Assembly: GCF_900100955.1 (NCBI RefSeq)
Contig: NZ_FNCC01000005.1
Span: 455,110 to 519,109, forward strand
Source: Lentzea fradiae
GTDB lineage: Bacteria; Actinomycetota; Actinomycetes; Mycobacteriales; Pseudonocardiaceae
Direction of reading: 5' to 3'
DNA: 64,000 bases
In this document: piece after piece, positions 1 to 8,201 of the stretch
Position numbering within the stretch: the first letter of the stretch is position 1
How the letters are laid out: each line of letters begins with the position of its first letter
Notes under the pieces: model-generated
What the model was told of the DNA's origin: nothing
Seen by the model: only the letters and a program-made list of their open reading frames with translations
Databases searched by the model: none
Program-made: the position numbers and the translations under genes

Positions 1-272
1 AGGGCCGCGACGCCATCCGCGCCTACTTCGACAAGATGAGAGGGGCACGGGTCCGCGACAGGATCGAGGTCCAGCACGTCGAGGCGATCACCCGGCTCAC
101 CGACGACCCGGACGTCATCGTCACCGAGATCACCCACCGCGGCTGGTCCAAGGTGAAGCAGGACCACTACACGTTCACCGCCATCGGGATCATCCACTTG
201 CGTGACGGCGAGATCGCGCGCTACGACGACTACATGAACCCGTTGCTGCTTCAGGAACTCCTCGGCGCGTGA
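1..272 (+). CDS. NTF2-like/SnoaL-fold protein, 3' end only
   Basis: The open frame runs in from the left edge (first full codon at base 3), so the N-terminus is outside the window; about 89 residues are visible. The tail with 'HLRDGEIARYDDYMNP' is typical of SnoaL/ketosteroid-isomerase-like (NTF2-fold) proteins, where a 'dG+I..y.dy.D' strand closes the cone-shaped barrel. Many family members are small-molecule isomerases, hydrolases or binding proteins, so a specific substrate cannot be given. Its TGA overlaps the GTG of the next gene by 3-4 nt, suggesting translational coupling. The family call is reasonable; the function is unknown. Confidence 0.6.
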   Translation, partial: GRDAIRAYFDKMRGARVRDRIEVQHVEAITRLTDDPDVIVTEITHRGWSKVKQDHYTFTAIGIIHLRDGEIARYDDYMNPLLLQELLGA

Positions 273-1423
273 CGCCGGACCTGCGGGCGTGGTGCGCTTC
301 CTGGCCGGGAAGCGCACCGGCCGAGGTGTTCTACTCGCGGACCTCGCTCTCCTCGGTCCACGGCGTGCGGCTCGCCGACGGACGCGAGGTCTACGTCAAA
401 GCCCGCGAGGACGACGGCCGCGCCCACTCCTGCCTGACAGCACAGGCGGTCCTGGCCGAACGCGGGTTCCCTTGCCCGCGCCCGATCACCCCGATCGTGC
501 GGGTCGGCGGGCTGGCCGTGCACGCCGAAGCGGCGATCCCCGGCGGCGAGATGCTGCTGGGCTCCACGCCCTCTGCCGCCCGCCGCTACGCCGAGGTGTT
601 CGCCCGGCTCATGGCGGCGCTGGCCGAGGTCCACGTCGGACCGCCGCTGCCGAACCCGCGCTGGTCCCGGTGGGACCACACCGATCAGGGGCCGTGGCCG
701 TCGATCGGCTTCCTCGACGCACGGGACCAGAGCGAACGGCTCCTGGCCACCCGGTTGCCGGTTGTGCTGGGGCACTTGGACTTCGAGGCGCAGAACCTGC
801 GCTGGCACGACGGCGAGGTGCTGGCCGTGCACGACTGGGACAGTCTCGGCTGCCAGCCGGAGGCCGCGATCGCCGGCGCGGCCGGGGCGGCGTTCGCCAA
901 CGCGTCACCGCCGGGGCTGGTGCCGGTCGGGAGCAAGGGGAGGAGCGGCTGCGGCTGGCCGGTGCCGGGTGACTTCTCCGAACCATGCGTCACCTATGGT
1001 TCGGGGATGAGCCAGCCGATTCCGTTCGCCGACCTGAACTTCAAGCTCGCCGTCGTGCAGGAGCTGATGTACAACCAGGACCTGCTGCCGAAGTTCGACC
1101 TGCGCGAGTACGCCGCCGAGCAGGGCTTCACCTACGACGACGGCAGCTTCGAGGCGGTGCCCGAGGCGCTGGCCTACTTCGAGGCGCTGGAGGTCCCCGC
1201 CGAGCTGGCGGAGAAGATCACCGAGATCGAGATGGACGGCGGCAACGAGATCTACCTGGAGATCGCGCCGAACTGGGACGGCGAGGACAACCTGTTCGAC
1301 ATCGCCGACTACGCCGACGTGCGGCACTTCCCGAACCTGAAGTCGATGACGCTGTTCTACTCGGGCAACGAGGAGACGCTGGAAGCCTTGCGTGCGAAGG
1401 GGATCGAGGCGGACTGGCTCTGA
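269..1423 (+). CDS. Fused ORF: truncated APH-like phosphotransferase joined in frame to a DUF6892 protein
   Basis: This is a 384-residue frame starting at a GTG that overlaps the previous stop. Residues 1-220 resemble the aminoglycoside/choline phosphotransferase (APH) family. There is an ATP-site strand with 'REVYVKAR', the catalytic-loop motif 'GHLDFEAQN' near residue 168 (family HxDxxxxN) and the metal-binding 'HDWDS' near residue 187. The helical C-terminal 60-70 residues usual in APH enzymes are absent. After a non-conserved linker (about 220-246), an ATG at 1007 begins a DUF6892-like protein that fits a complete gene. I infer that the APH gene lost its 3' end and stop codon, so the two now read as one. 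Alternatively, two proteins are made, the second from 1007. Kinase activity is doubtful. Confidence 0.55.
   Translation: MTPDLRAWCASWPGSAPAEVFYSRTSLSSVHGVRLADGREVYVKAREDDGRAHSCLTAQAVLAERGFPCPRPITPIVRVGGLAVHAEAAIPGGEMLLGSTPSAARRYAEVFARLMAALAEVHVGPPLPNPRWSRWDHTDQGPWPSIGFLDARDQSERLLATRLPVVLGHLDFEAQNLRWHDGEVLAVHDWDSLGCQPEAAIAGAAGAAFANASPPGLVPVGSKGRSGCGWPVPGDFSEPCVTYGSGMSQPIPFADLNFKLAVVQELMYNQDLLPKFDLREYAAEQGFTYDDGSFEAVPEALAYFEALEVPAELAEKITEIEMDGGNEIYLEIAPNWDGEDNLFDIADYADVRHFPNLKSMTLFYSGNEETLEALRAKGIEADWL
1007..1423 (+). CDS. DUF6892-like protein (likely separate start inside the fused frame)
   Basis: Beginning at ATG 1007, the 138-residue product 'MSQPIPFADLNFKL...' looks self-contained. It is acidic, with 'LVVQELMYNQDLLPKFDL'-style helical text and a leucine-rich-like C-terminal half ('FPNLKSMTLFYSG'). 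It matches my recollection of DUF6892 proteins, whose function is unknown; they often sit beside immunity-like or contact-dependent genes. The ATG lies in frame with the upstream APH-like sequence, so an automatic caller would merge them. The text from about 940 to 1006 looks like intergenic DNA rather than protein. It ends 8 nt before the convergent RDD gene. Confidence 0.55.
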   Translation: MSQPIPFADLNFKLAVVQELMYNQDLLPKFDLREYAAEQGFTYDDGSFEAVPEALAYFEALEVPAELAEKITEIEMDGGNEIYLEIAPNWDGEDNLFDIADYADVRHFPNLKSMTLFYSGNEETLEALRAKGIEADWL

Positions 1424-1430
1424 AGCCGGT

Positions 1431-2162
1431 TCAGCCTCCCGCGCGTCGCCGCCGTTCCGCCAGCACCGCCGCCAGGTACGGGTGCGGGTCGGTCTGCGGG
1501 GCGCGCGGCGACCGGATCGCCGCGCCCACGTCGTCCGCCAGCCGCACGCCCAGGTCGTACCGGGCCCGTTCGCTCAGCTCGGAGTGGCGGCCCAGGTACT
1601 GCCGGGCCGCGAGCACCAGGTCGTCGGGCAGCTGCGACAGGTCGAGGCCGGCCGCCCACTCCGCGAGCTCCGGCGGCATCCCGGCGAGCACGACCTCCTT
1701 CTTCGGCGCCCGCGTGTGGATCACGACGGTGCCCGCGAGGTAGTCGCCGACCCGCTTGCCCTTGTCGGAGAACAACGACACGAACATCGCGACCGCGCCG
1801 CCCAGCCCGAGCATCCAGAAGTCGACGACGAACCCGCCGAGCGCGCGCACCAGCGCCTGCCGGAAGCGGATCGCGCCGCCGTCGTCGCGCACCACGCGCA
1901 GCCCCATGACCAGCTTGCCCAGCGACCGGCCGCGCGTCAGCGTCTCCACCGCCGTCGGGTAGCCGATCATCACGGCCACCGTCAGCGCCAGCGCGAACGC
2001 CGTCTGCAGCGCGCTGTCGAAGTCGGTGGGAGAGATCAGGAACACGAGCAGCAGCAGGCCGAACTGCACGGCCACGTCGAACACGAACGCGATGGCCCTG
2101 CTCGCGAGCTTCGCCACGCGCAGGTCCAGAACTACGGCTTCACCGGTGACCAGGTCCCCCAC
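1431..2162 (-). CDS. RDD family membrane protein
   Basis: A 243-residue protein, starting at GTG 2162 ('VGDLVTGEAVVLDLRVAKLAS'), the usual RDD N-terminus. The frame continues further upstream but would overlap the divergent SpoIIM-like gene. The RDD domain has the Arg-Asp-Asp signature text 'LASRAIAFVFDVAVQ' with two to three hydrophobic segments (about residues 20-45, 55-75 and 110-130), followed by a soluble C-terminal tail. RDD proteins are integral membrane proteins, some of them proposed transporters. Only 19 bp separate it from the divergent gene at 2182, so the two share a promoter region. In many actinobacteria this pair sits directly beside the MoxR/DUF58 operon found here at 6-11 kb. 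Confidence 0.8.
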   Translation of the reverse strand: MGDLVTGEAVVLDLRVAKLASRAIAFVFDVAVQFGLLLLVFLISPTDFDSALQTAFALALTVAVMIGYPTAVETLTRGRSLGKLVMGLRVVRDDGGAIRFRQALVRALGGFVVDFWMLGLGGAVAMFVSLFSDKGKRVGDYLAGTVVIHTRAPKKEVVLAGMPPELAEWAAGLDLSQLPDDLVLAARQYLGRHSELSERARYDLGVRLADDVGAAIRSPRAPQTDPHPYLAAVLAERRRRAGG

Positions 2163-2181
2163 CCGGATAGTGTGACTGATC

Positions 2182-3189
2182 GTGGATCTCGACGTGTTCA
2201 TCGGCCGCCACCGCGAGTCGTGGCAGCGCCTCGACGAGCTCGTGAAGCGCTCGGGCCGGTTGAGCGGTCCCGAGGCGGACGAGCTGGTCGAGCTGTACCA
2301 GCGCGTCACGACGCACCTGTCGACCGTGCGCAGCCAGGCCCCCGACCCGGCGACCGTCGAACGCCTCTCGTCCCTCGTCGCGGGCGCCCGCGCGGCGCTG
2401 ACCGGCGCGCACACCCCGGCGTGGCGCGTGGTCACCCGCTTCTTCACCCACCGCCTGCCCGCCGCGATCTACCTGGGCTGGCGCTGGTGGGTGCCGGCGG
2501 GCCTCGCGTTCTACCTGGTCGTTGCCCTGGTCGGGGCGTGGATCGCGACGAACCCGGACGTGCAGGCCGCCATCGCCGCCCCCGACGAGATCCGCGAGAT
2601 GACCAAGGAGGGCGGCGCCTACGAGGCGTACTACTCCAGCGACCCGGCCGGGTCGTTCGCCGCGAAGGTGTGGACGAACAACGCCTGGATCGCCGCCGCC
2701 TGCCTGCTGCTGGGCGTGCTCTTCGCGATCCCGCCGATCTACCTGCTCCTCAGCAACGCCGTGAACGTCGCCCTCGGCGTCGGCCTGATGTTCGGCGCCG
2801 GTCGCGGCGGGCTGTTCCTCGGGCTGCTGGCGCCGCACGGGTTGCTGGAGCTGACGGCGGTGTTCGTCGCGGCGGGCATCGGCATGCGGCTGGGCTGGCA
2901 GGTCATCGACCCCGGCCCGCGCACCCGTGCCGCCGCGCTCGCCGCCGAAGGCCGTTCGGTGGTCGCCGTCGCGCTCGGACTCGTCGTGGTGCTGCTGGTG
3001 TCCGGTGTGCTGGAAGGGTTCGTGACGCCGTCCGGCCTGCCGACGTGGGCGCGCGTCGGCATCGGGGTCGTCGCCGAGGTGCTGTTCCTGCTCTACGTGT
3101 TCGTCATCGGCAGGCGGGCCGCGCGGCAGGGCGAGACCGGCGACGTCGAGGCGAGCGAACGCGAGGACGTCGCCCCCGTCACCGTCTGA
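2182..3189 (+). CDS. Stage II sporulation protein M family (DUF95) membrane protein
   Basis: A 335-residue protein from GTG 2182. The first ~85 residues are helical and polar ('MDLDVFIGRHRESWQRLDEL'). Then come about five hydrophobic segments (near residues 105-130, 170-190, 195-220, 235-255 and 270-320). The Gly-rich 'GLFLGLLAPHGLLELTAVF' is the diagnostic SpoIIM/DUF95 motif. In Bacillus SpoIIM works in the DMP engulfment complex; in actinobacteria the homologue accompanies RDD and MoxR/DUF58 genes and probably acts in the envelope. The start codon is preceded by a TAGTGT -10-like box only ~10 bp away, so a leaderless mRNA is likely. Confidence 0.82.
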   Translation: MDLDVFIGRHRESWQRLDELVKRSGRLSGPEADELVELYQRVTTHLSTVRSQAPDPATVERLSSLVAGARAALTGAHTPAWRVVTRFFTHRLPAAIYLGWRWWVPAGLAFYLVVALVGAWIATNPDVQAAIAAPDEIREMTKEGGAYEAYYSSDPAGSFAAKVWTNNAWIAAACLLLGVLFAIPPIYLLLSNAVNVALGVGLMFGAGRGGLFLGLLAPHGLLELTAVFVAAGIGMRLGWQVIDPGPRTRAAALAAEGRSVVAVALGLVVVLLVSGVLEGFVTPSGLPTWARVGIGVVAEVLFLLYVFVIGRRAARQGETGDVEASEREDVAPVTV

Positions 3190-3204
3190 GCCCGGCCGCG
3201 CCGG

Positions 3205-3756
3205 TCAGGACCGGCCCGTCACGATCGAGCCCATCACCACGTCGAACAGGTGCTCGGCGCGCTTCTCCAGCCCCGGCTGGTCGCTCAGCCACACCAGCGA
3301 CGAGACCAGCGCGAACAGGTCGGCGCCGTCGAGGTCCGTGCGGGCGGCACCCGACTCCTGAGCGTGGGTGAGCAGCCTCGCGCCGGACCCGCGCATCGCG
3401 ACGCACGACTCGTGCAGCGCCGACTCCGGGTCCTCGATCGCCTGCACCATCGCCGACACGACACCGCGGTAGTTCGTGCACACCGCGATGAAGTCGCGCA
3501 GCCACAGCATCAGCGCCTCGTCGGGCGCGTTGCCGTCCTCGACCTGCGCCGCCCGCTCGGTCAGCTCGTCGAAGCTGGACCGCATCAGCGCTTCGAGCAG
3601 CGCCTCCTTGCTCGGGAAGTGCCGCTGCAAGGTCGCCAGCCCGACCCCGGCCCGCCGCGCGATGTCGCGCATCGACGCCTCGGTGCCCTGCTCGGTGATG
3701 ACGTCCCCGGCCACGGCGAGCAGGCGGTCGTGGTTGGCCTTCGCGTCCGCCCTCAT
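3205..3756 (-). CDS. TetR family transcriptional repressor
   Basis: A 183-residue protein. Residues 1-55 form the TetR DNA-binding domain: 'MRDIARRAGVGLATLQRHF' is a clear helix-turn-helix with the family 'F.sKeaLl.al' extension. Residues 60-180 form the helical ligand-binding/dimer domain, resembling the 'SbtR-like' C-terminal class. It is divergent from the oxidoreductase at 3866. The 110-bp gap contains three phased palindromes, which are its probable operators. The likely role is to repress itself and the oxidoreductase and to be released by a small electrophile or quinone. The ligand is not deducible. Confidence 0.9.
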   Translation of the reverse strand: MRADAKANHDRLLAVAGDVITEQGTEASMRDIARRAGVGLATLQRHFPSKEALLEALMRSSFDELTERAAQVEDGNAPDEALMLWLRDFIAVCTNYRGVVSAMVQAIEDPESALHESCVAMRGSGARLLTHAQESGAARTDLDGADLFALVSSLVWLSDQPGLEKRAEHLFDVVMGSIVTGRS

Positions 3757-3773
3757 CGCACTCCTTGCTCAAG

Positions 3774-3830
3774 CGGGTCACTGACCCGTATATTCGGGTC
3801 AGTGACCCGGAAAAACGGGTCTCTGACTCA
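3774..3830. promoter_or_regulatory. Three phased palindromic operators between tetR-like and oxidoreductase genes
   Basis: Two perfect 15-bp palindromes, CGGGTCACTGACCCG (3774-3788) and CGGGTCAGTGACCCG (3795-3809), are followed by a degenerate third copy (3816-3830). The centres lie at 3781, 3802 and 3823, exactly 21 bp apart (two helical turns), so dimers would bind on one face of the DNA. The spacer TATATT between copies 1 and 2 could serve as a -10 region for one of the divergent genes. This placement is the usual one for a TetR autorepressor. The assignment to this TetR protein is inference from position. Confidence 0.8.
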
Positions 3831-3865
3831 CTTCGCAGTTTACCGCGCCTGATCTGGAGAAACCC

Positions 3866-4876
3866 GTGTCGTCATCGACCATGAACGCCGTCCGCCTGCA
3901 CGAGTACGGCGGCCCGGAGGTGCTGCGCTACGAGACGGCGCCGAAGCCGGAACCGGGCCCGGGCGAACTGCTCGTCCGGATGCGCGCGATCGGCGCCAAC
4001 CCGCCCGACTGGTACGCCCGCGAAGGCATGCCGGGCGTGCCGGACGAGCTGAAACCGCCGGTCACCCTGCCCCTGATCCCGGGAACCGACGTCTCGGGCG
4101 TGGTCGAGGACCTGGGCTCAGGCGTCGAGGGCTTCGCGGCCGGGGACGAGGTCTTCGCGATGCTCAACTTCCCGAAGACCCTCCAAGGCGCCGCCTACGC
4201 CGAGTACGTCACCGCCCCCGCCACGGACTTCGCCCGCAAACCAGCCGGCGTCAGCCACGACCACGCCGCCGCCGTGGCGATGTCCGGCCTGACCGCCTGG
4301 CAGTACCTGATCGACCTCGGCCACGACCACCCGTCACCGTTCCAGGAGGCCCAGCACACCCCCGCACCGCTCGACACCACGAGCACCGTCCTGGTCAACG
4401 GCGCCGCGGGCGGCGTCGGCCACCTGGCCTTGCAACTGGCCAAGTGGCGCGGCGCACGCGTCATCGCCGTCGCGTCAGGCGACCACGAGGCGTTCCTGCG
4501 CGACCTCGGCGCCGACGAGTTCATCGACTACACGAAGGTCGCCCCGGAGGAGGTCGTCCGCGACGTGGACCTGGTGCTCGACTGCGTGGGCGGCCCCCGC
4601 AGCAGGCGCTTCCTGCGGACGATCAAGCGCGGGGGTTCCCTCTACCCGGTGTACTTCGGCGAGTTCGACGACGAGGAGAACGCCCGCCTGGGCATCACGG
4701 TGACCCTGACCCAGGTCAGGTCGAACGGCGCACAGCTCGCCGAGATCGGCCGCCTGCTGGAGGACGGCACTCTGCGGGTCGGCATCGACAGCACCTTCGC
4801 GCTGAAGGACGCCCAGGCCGCTCACGAACGGGCCGCGCGCGGCCACCTCCGGGGGAAGATCGTGCTGACCGTCTAG
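3866..4876 (+). CDS. Zinc-independent MDR oxidoreductase (NADPH:quinone reductase-like)
   Basis: A 336-residue medium-chain dehydrogenase/reductase from GTG 3866; an internal ATG at 3881 is an alternative start. Residues 1-120 form the GroES-like catalytic domain without zinc ligands. Residues 165-300 form the Rossmann domain with 'LVNGAAGGVGHLALQLAKW' (AxxGxxG NADPH-binding loop). The C-terminus 'AHERAARGHLRGKIVLTV' is diagnostic of the quinone-oxidoreductase/Zeta-crystallin subfamily. It most likely reduces quinones or enones with NADPH. The divergent TetR regulator and shared operators suggest induction by its substrate. The stop overlaps the convergent DUF397 gene by 4 nt. Confidence 0.88.
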   Translation: MSSSTMNAVRLHEYGGPEVLRYETAPKPEPGPGELLVRMRAIGANPPDWYAREGMPGVPDELKPPVTLPLIPGTDVSGVVEDLGSGVEGFAAGDEVFAMLNFPKTLQGAAYAEYVTAPATDFARKPAGVSHDHAAAVAMSGLTAWQYLIDLGHDHPSPFQEAQHTPAPLDTTSTVLVNGAAGGVGHLALQLAKWRGARVIAVASGDHEAFLRDLGADEFIDYTKVAPEEVVRDVDLVLDCVGGPRSRRFLRTIKRGGSLYPVYFGEFDDEENARLGITVTLTQVRSNGAQLAEIGRLLEDGTLRVGIDSTFALKDAQAAHERAARGHLRGKIVLTV

Positions 4877-5025
4877 CGCTTGAGGGTGCGCAGGAACGCG
4901 GACCAGGCCGCCGGTGCGACGGGGAGGTGGGTGACGGGTGCCTTGCTGTCGCGGATGCCCACGCCCCGCCCGATCTCGACGCAGTCGTTGGAGTTGATGC
5001 TGTAGCTGCTCTTGCGCCAGATCAC
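4873..5025 (-). CDS. DUF397 protein (BldB/Scr-type partner)
   Basis: A 50-residue reading frame starting at GTG 5025, with a GAGGAG ribosome site 7 nt upstream and only 10 nt after the XRE gene's stop. It begins 'VIWRKSSYSINSNDCVEIG' and ends 'WSAFLRTLKR', which are the hallmark ends of the DUF397 domain (family consensus WRKSSyS...CVEv...vRDSK...P.l....aW..Fl). DUF397 includes the Streptomyces developmental protein BldB, and members are usually coded next to an XRE-DUF5753 regulator. Such pairs are proposed to act as antagonist/regulator or toxin-antitoxin-like modules. The length is slightly below the usual ~60 residues. Confidence 0.85.
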   Translation of the reverse strand: MIWRKSSYSINSNDCVEIGRGVGIRDSKAPVTHLPVAPAAWSAFLRTLKR

Positions 5026-5035
5026 GTGCGACTCC

Positions 5036-5866
5036 TCAGGGCAGGATGCTGTTGATCAGCTCTTTCGATTGTTCCGCATCCAAGGCTTGCCGGTCGAGCA
5101 GCTTCAACACTTCGGCGTACTTCGCCAGGGAGGTCTTGTCCTCCAGGAAGAGGCTGGAGCTCTCGCCTTCGAGGTAGATCACCGGCTCGAACTTGTCGTA
5201 CTCGAGCCGCATGAACGAACCCGAGATCCAGGCATGTGCGCCGTTGGCGATCGGCACGACCCTCACGGTGATGTAGGACCGCTGTGCCATCGCGAGGAGG
5301 TGCAGCAGTTGGTCGCGCATCACCTCCGGACCTCCCATCGGCAGCCGCAGCGCCTGCTCGTGGATGAGGAACACGAAGTCGCGGCTCCAGTGAAACAACT
5401 CGCGGCGAGCGAGCCGGGCGGCGATGACCTCCTCATAGTCGACGTCCTTCGAACGCACCGCCCCCGCGACCATGGCACGCATGTAGTCGGCTGTCTGGAG
5501 GCGGCCGGGGACGAGGTTCATCGACCACACGGTGATCACGCTGGCCTCGCGTTCCTGCTCCACGAGGCTGCGGACGAGGTCGGGGACGCCGTTCTCGGGG
5601 ATCTTCAGGTACCCGTTCTCGCGCGTCTCCCGGTACAGGGCGATCAGGCGCTTGACCTCGGCGGGAGGCACGCGGCAGAAGGCGAGCAGCTGGAGCACCT
5701 CGGTCTCGGTGACCCCGCCCTTGCCCCTGACCACGTCGGAGAGCTTGGACTCGTCCCAGTCGAGCATCTGGGCGATCTTGCGGTGGGTCATCCGGGTCTG
5801 GTCGATGGCGGCGCGGACGCCGTTGCCGAACTCCCGGCCCACCACGCTGGACGTTCGTCGTGGCAT
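5036..5866 (-). CDS. XRE family regulator with DUF5753 (WhiJ-like)
   Basis: A 276-residue protein. Residues 15-65 are a Cro/C1-type helix-turn-helix ('MTHRKIAQMLDWDESKLSDV'). Residues 95-270 are the DUF5753 effector domain, with 'ITVWSMNLVPGRLQTADYMRA', 'LIHEQALRL' and 'VRVVPIANGAHAWISGSF'. The architecture is that of the very large actinomycete WhiJ-like family, in which the regulator works with a DUF397 partner. Here the DUF397 gene follows 10 nt downstream in the same operon. The target is probably its own promoter or developmental genes; neither is visible in the sequence. The upstream 87 bp to the DUF58 stop carries A/T-richer promoter DNA. Confidence 0.9.
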   Translation of the reverse strand: MPRRTSSVVGREFGNGVRAAIDQTRMTHRKIAQMLDWDESKLSDVVRGKGGVTETEVLQLLAFCRVPPAEVKRLIALYRETRENGYLKIPENGVPDLVRSLVEQEREASVITVWSMNLVPGRLQTADYMRAMVAGAVRSKDVDYEEVIAARLARRELFHWSRDFVFLIHEQALRLPMGGPEVMRDQLLHLLAMAQRSYITVRVVPIANGAHAWISGSFMRLEYDKFEPVIYLEGESSSLFLEDKTSLAKYAEVLKLLDRQALDAEQSKELINSILP

Positions 5867-5953
5867 GCGCAGAACCTAGGCGCGGCAACACTTTCCGCCC
5901 ATCGTTTCCGTCCGAACAGGCCCGAAAGAAGTACTTTTTGGAGCCGGTACAAG

Positions 5954-7243
5954 TCAGAGCTTTCCGGCGGCTTTCAACGAGAGATAGCGGTCCGCGAGAG
6001 CGCGCGGCAGTTCATCGGGCAGTGCGTCCACAACCTCTACTCCGTGCCGTGCGAGCAATGCGGTGAGACGGCGGCGTTCGGCCAAAGTGCGTTCTGCGGC
6101 AGCGGCTGCGTATACGGATTCCAGGTCGCCACGGCCGGACGCCATCGCGTGCACCGCCGGGTCGGACACGGACGCGATCAGCAAACGGTGTCGTGCGGCC
6201 AGTGACGGCAGCAGTGGCAGGAGTCCGTGCTCGATCGACGGTTCCAGTGACGTCAGCAGCACGACCAACGAACGGCGTGAGGCTCGGCGCAGCACTTCCG
6301 AGACGGCGCCGCGGGCGTCGAACTCCACGAGCTCCGCTTCCAGCGGTGCCATCGCCTGCACCATCACAGGCAGGGAGGCGCGTGGCACCGAGGCGCGGAC
6401 CTTGTGGCTGAACGCGAGGAAGTCGACCTGGTCGCGCGCCTGCGATGCCAAGGCGGACAACAACAACGCGGCGTCCATGGACGTGTCGAGGCGTGGCAGG
6501 CCACCCAGCACGCCGTCGACTCGTCCCGCCGAGGTGCGGGAGGTGTCGAGCACGATCGTCACCTGGCGGTCGCGTTCCGGCCGCCACGTCCGCACCACCA
6601 CGTCCGACGAACGGGCAGACGCACGCCAGTCGATCGAACGCACGTCGTCGCCGATGACGTAGGTGCGCAACGAGTCGAACTCCGTGCCGGCGCCACGGAT
6701 CAACGACGCGCGACGGCCGTCCAACTCTCGAAGGCGTTCCAGCAAAGCGGGTAGGTGACGACGGCTGTGGAACGGCGGTAGCGCGCGCACGGTCCACGGC
6801 ACCTGGTGTGAACCCTGTCGTGCCGCGATGCCCAACGGGCCGAGGGAACGCACGGTCACACGGTCGGCCGTGCGGTCGCCTCGACGCACGGGGCGTAGCT
6901 CGAACGACAGCACACGTGAGCCACCTGCGGGCACGTCGAGAGGCACCCTGTCCGCCACCACACCGGCGGAGGGGGCCCACGCGTCACGAAGGACGCCACG
7001 CAGCCGACGGCCGGGGTTGTGCACCGTCAGCTGCACTGTGCACAACTCGCCCGTGCGCACCGAGGTCGCTCCTGCGCGCGTGAAGGTCAGCCGTCGGACG
7101 CCAGCGGCGAGCACCAGATCCACGGCCACGCACAGCAACACAACGCCGAGCATGACGAAGATGCCCTGCCACGACGGCATGAGCAGTCCCACCACCAGGA
7201 CGCCGATGAGCGCGAGCAGGCCCGCGCGGCCCGTGAGCGCCAC
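5954..7243 (-). CDS. DUF58 domain protein (MoxR-associated, vWA-like)
   Basis: A 429-residue protein starting at GTG 7243, 1-2 nt beyond the MoxR stop (translationally coupled). Two N-terminal hydrophobic segments (about residues 5-23 and 25-45) are followed by a beta-rich ectodomain-like section. The DUF58 core around residues 200-260 carries 'DDVRSIDWRASARSSDVVVRTW', and a MIDAS-like strand 'IVLDTSRTSA' continues into a vWA-type fold. DUF58 proteins are the membrane partners of MoxR AAA+ ATPases, which are thought to remodel or activate envelope complexes. It is the last gene of the five-gene operon beginning at 10795. Confidence 0.88.
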   Translation of the reverse strand: MALTGRAGLLALIGVLVVGLLMPSWQGIFVMLGVVLLCVAVDLVLAAGVRRLTFTRAGATSVRTGELCTVQLTVHNPGRRLRGVLRDAWAPSAGVVADRVPLDVPAGGSRVLSFELRPVRRGDRTADRVTVRSLGPLGIAARQGSHQVPWTVRALPPFHSRRHLPALLERLRELDGRRASLIRGAGTEFDSLRTYVIGDDVRSIDWRASARSSDVVVRTWRPERDRQVTIVLDTSRTSAGRVDGVLGGLPRLDTSMDAALLLSALASQARDQVDFLAFSHKVRASVPRASLPVMVQAMAPLEAELVEFDARGAVSEVLRRASRRSLVVLLTSLEPSIEHGLLPLLPSLAARHRLLIASVSDPAVHAMASGRGDLESVYAAAAAERTLAERRRLTALLARHGVEVVDALPDELPRALADRYLSLKAAGKL

Positions 7244-7244
7244 G

Positions 7245-8197
<953 letters not shown>

Positions 8198-8201
<4 letters not shown>

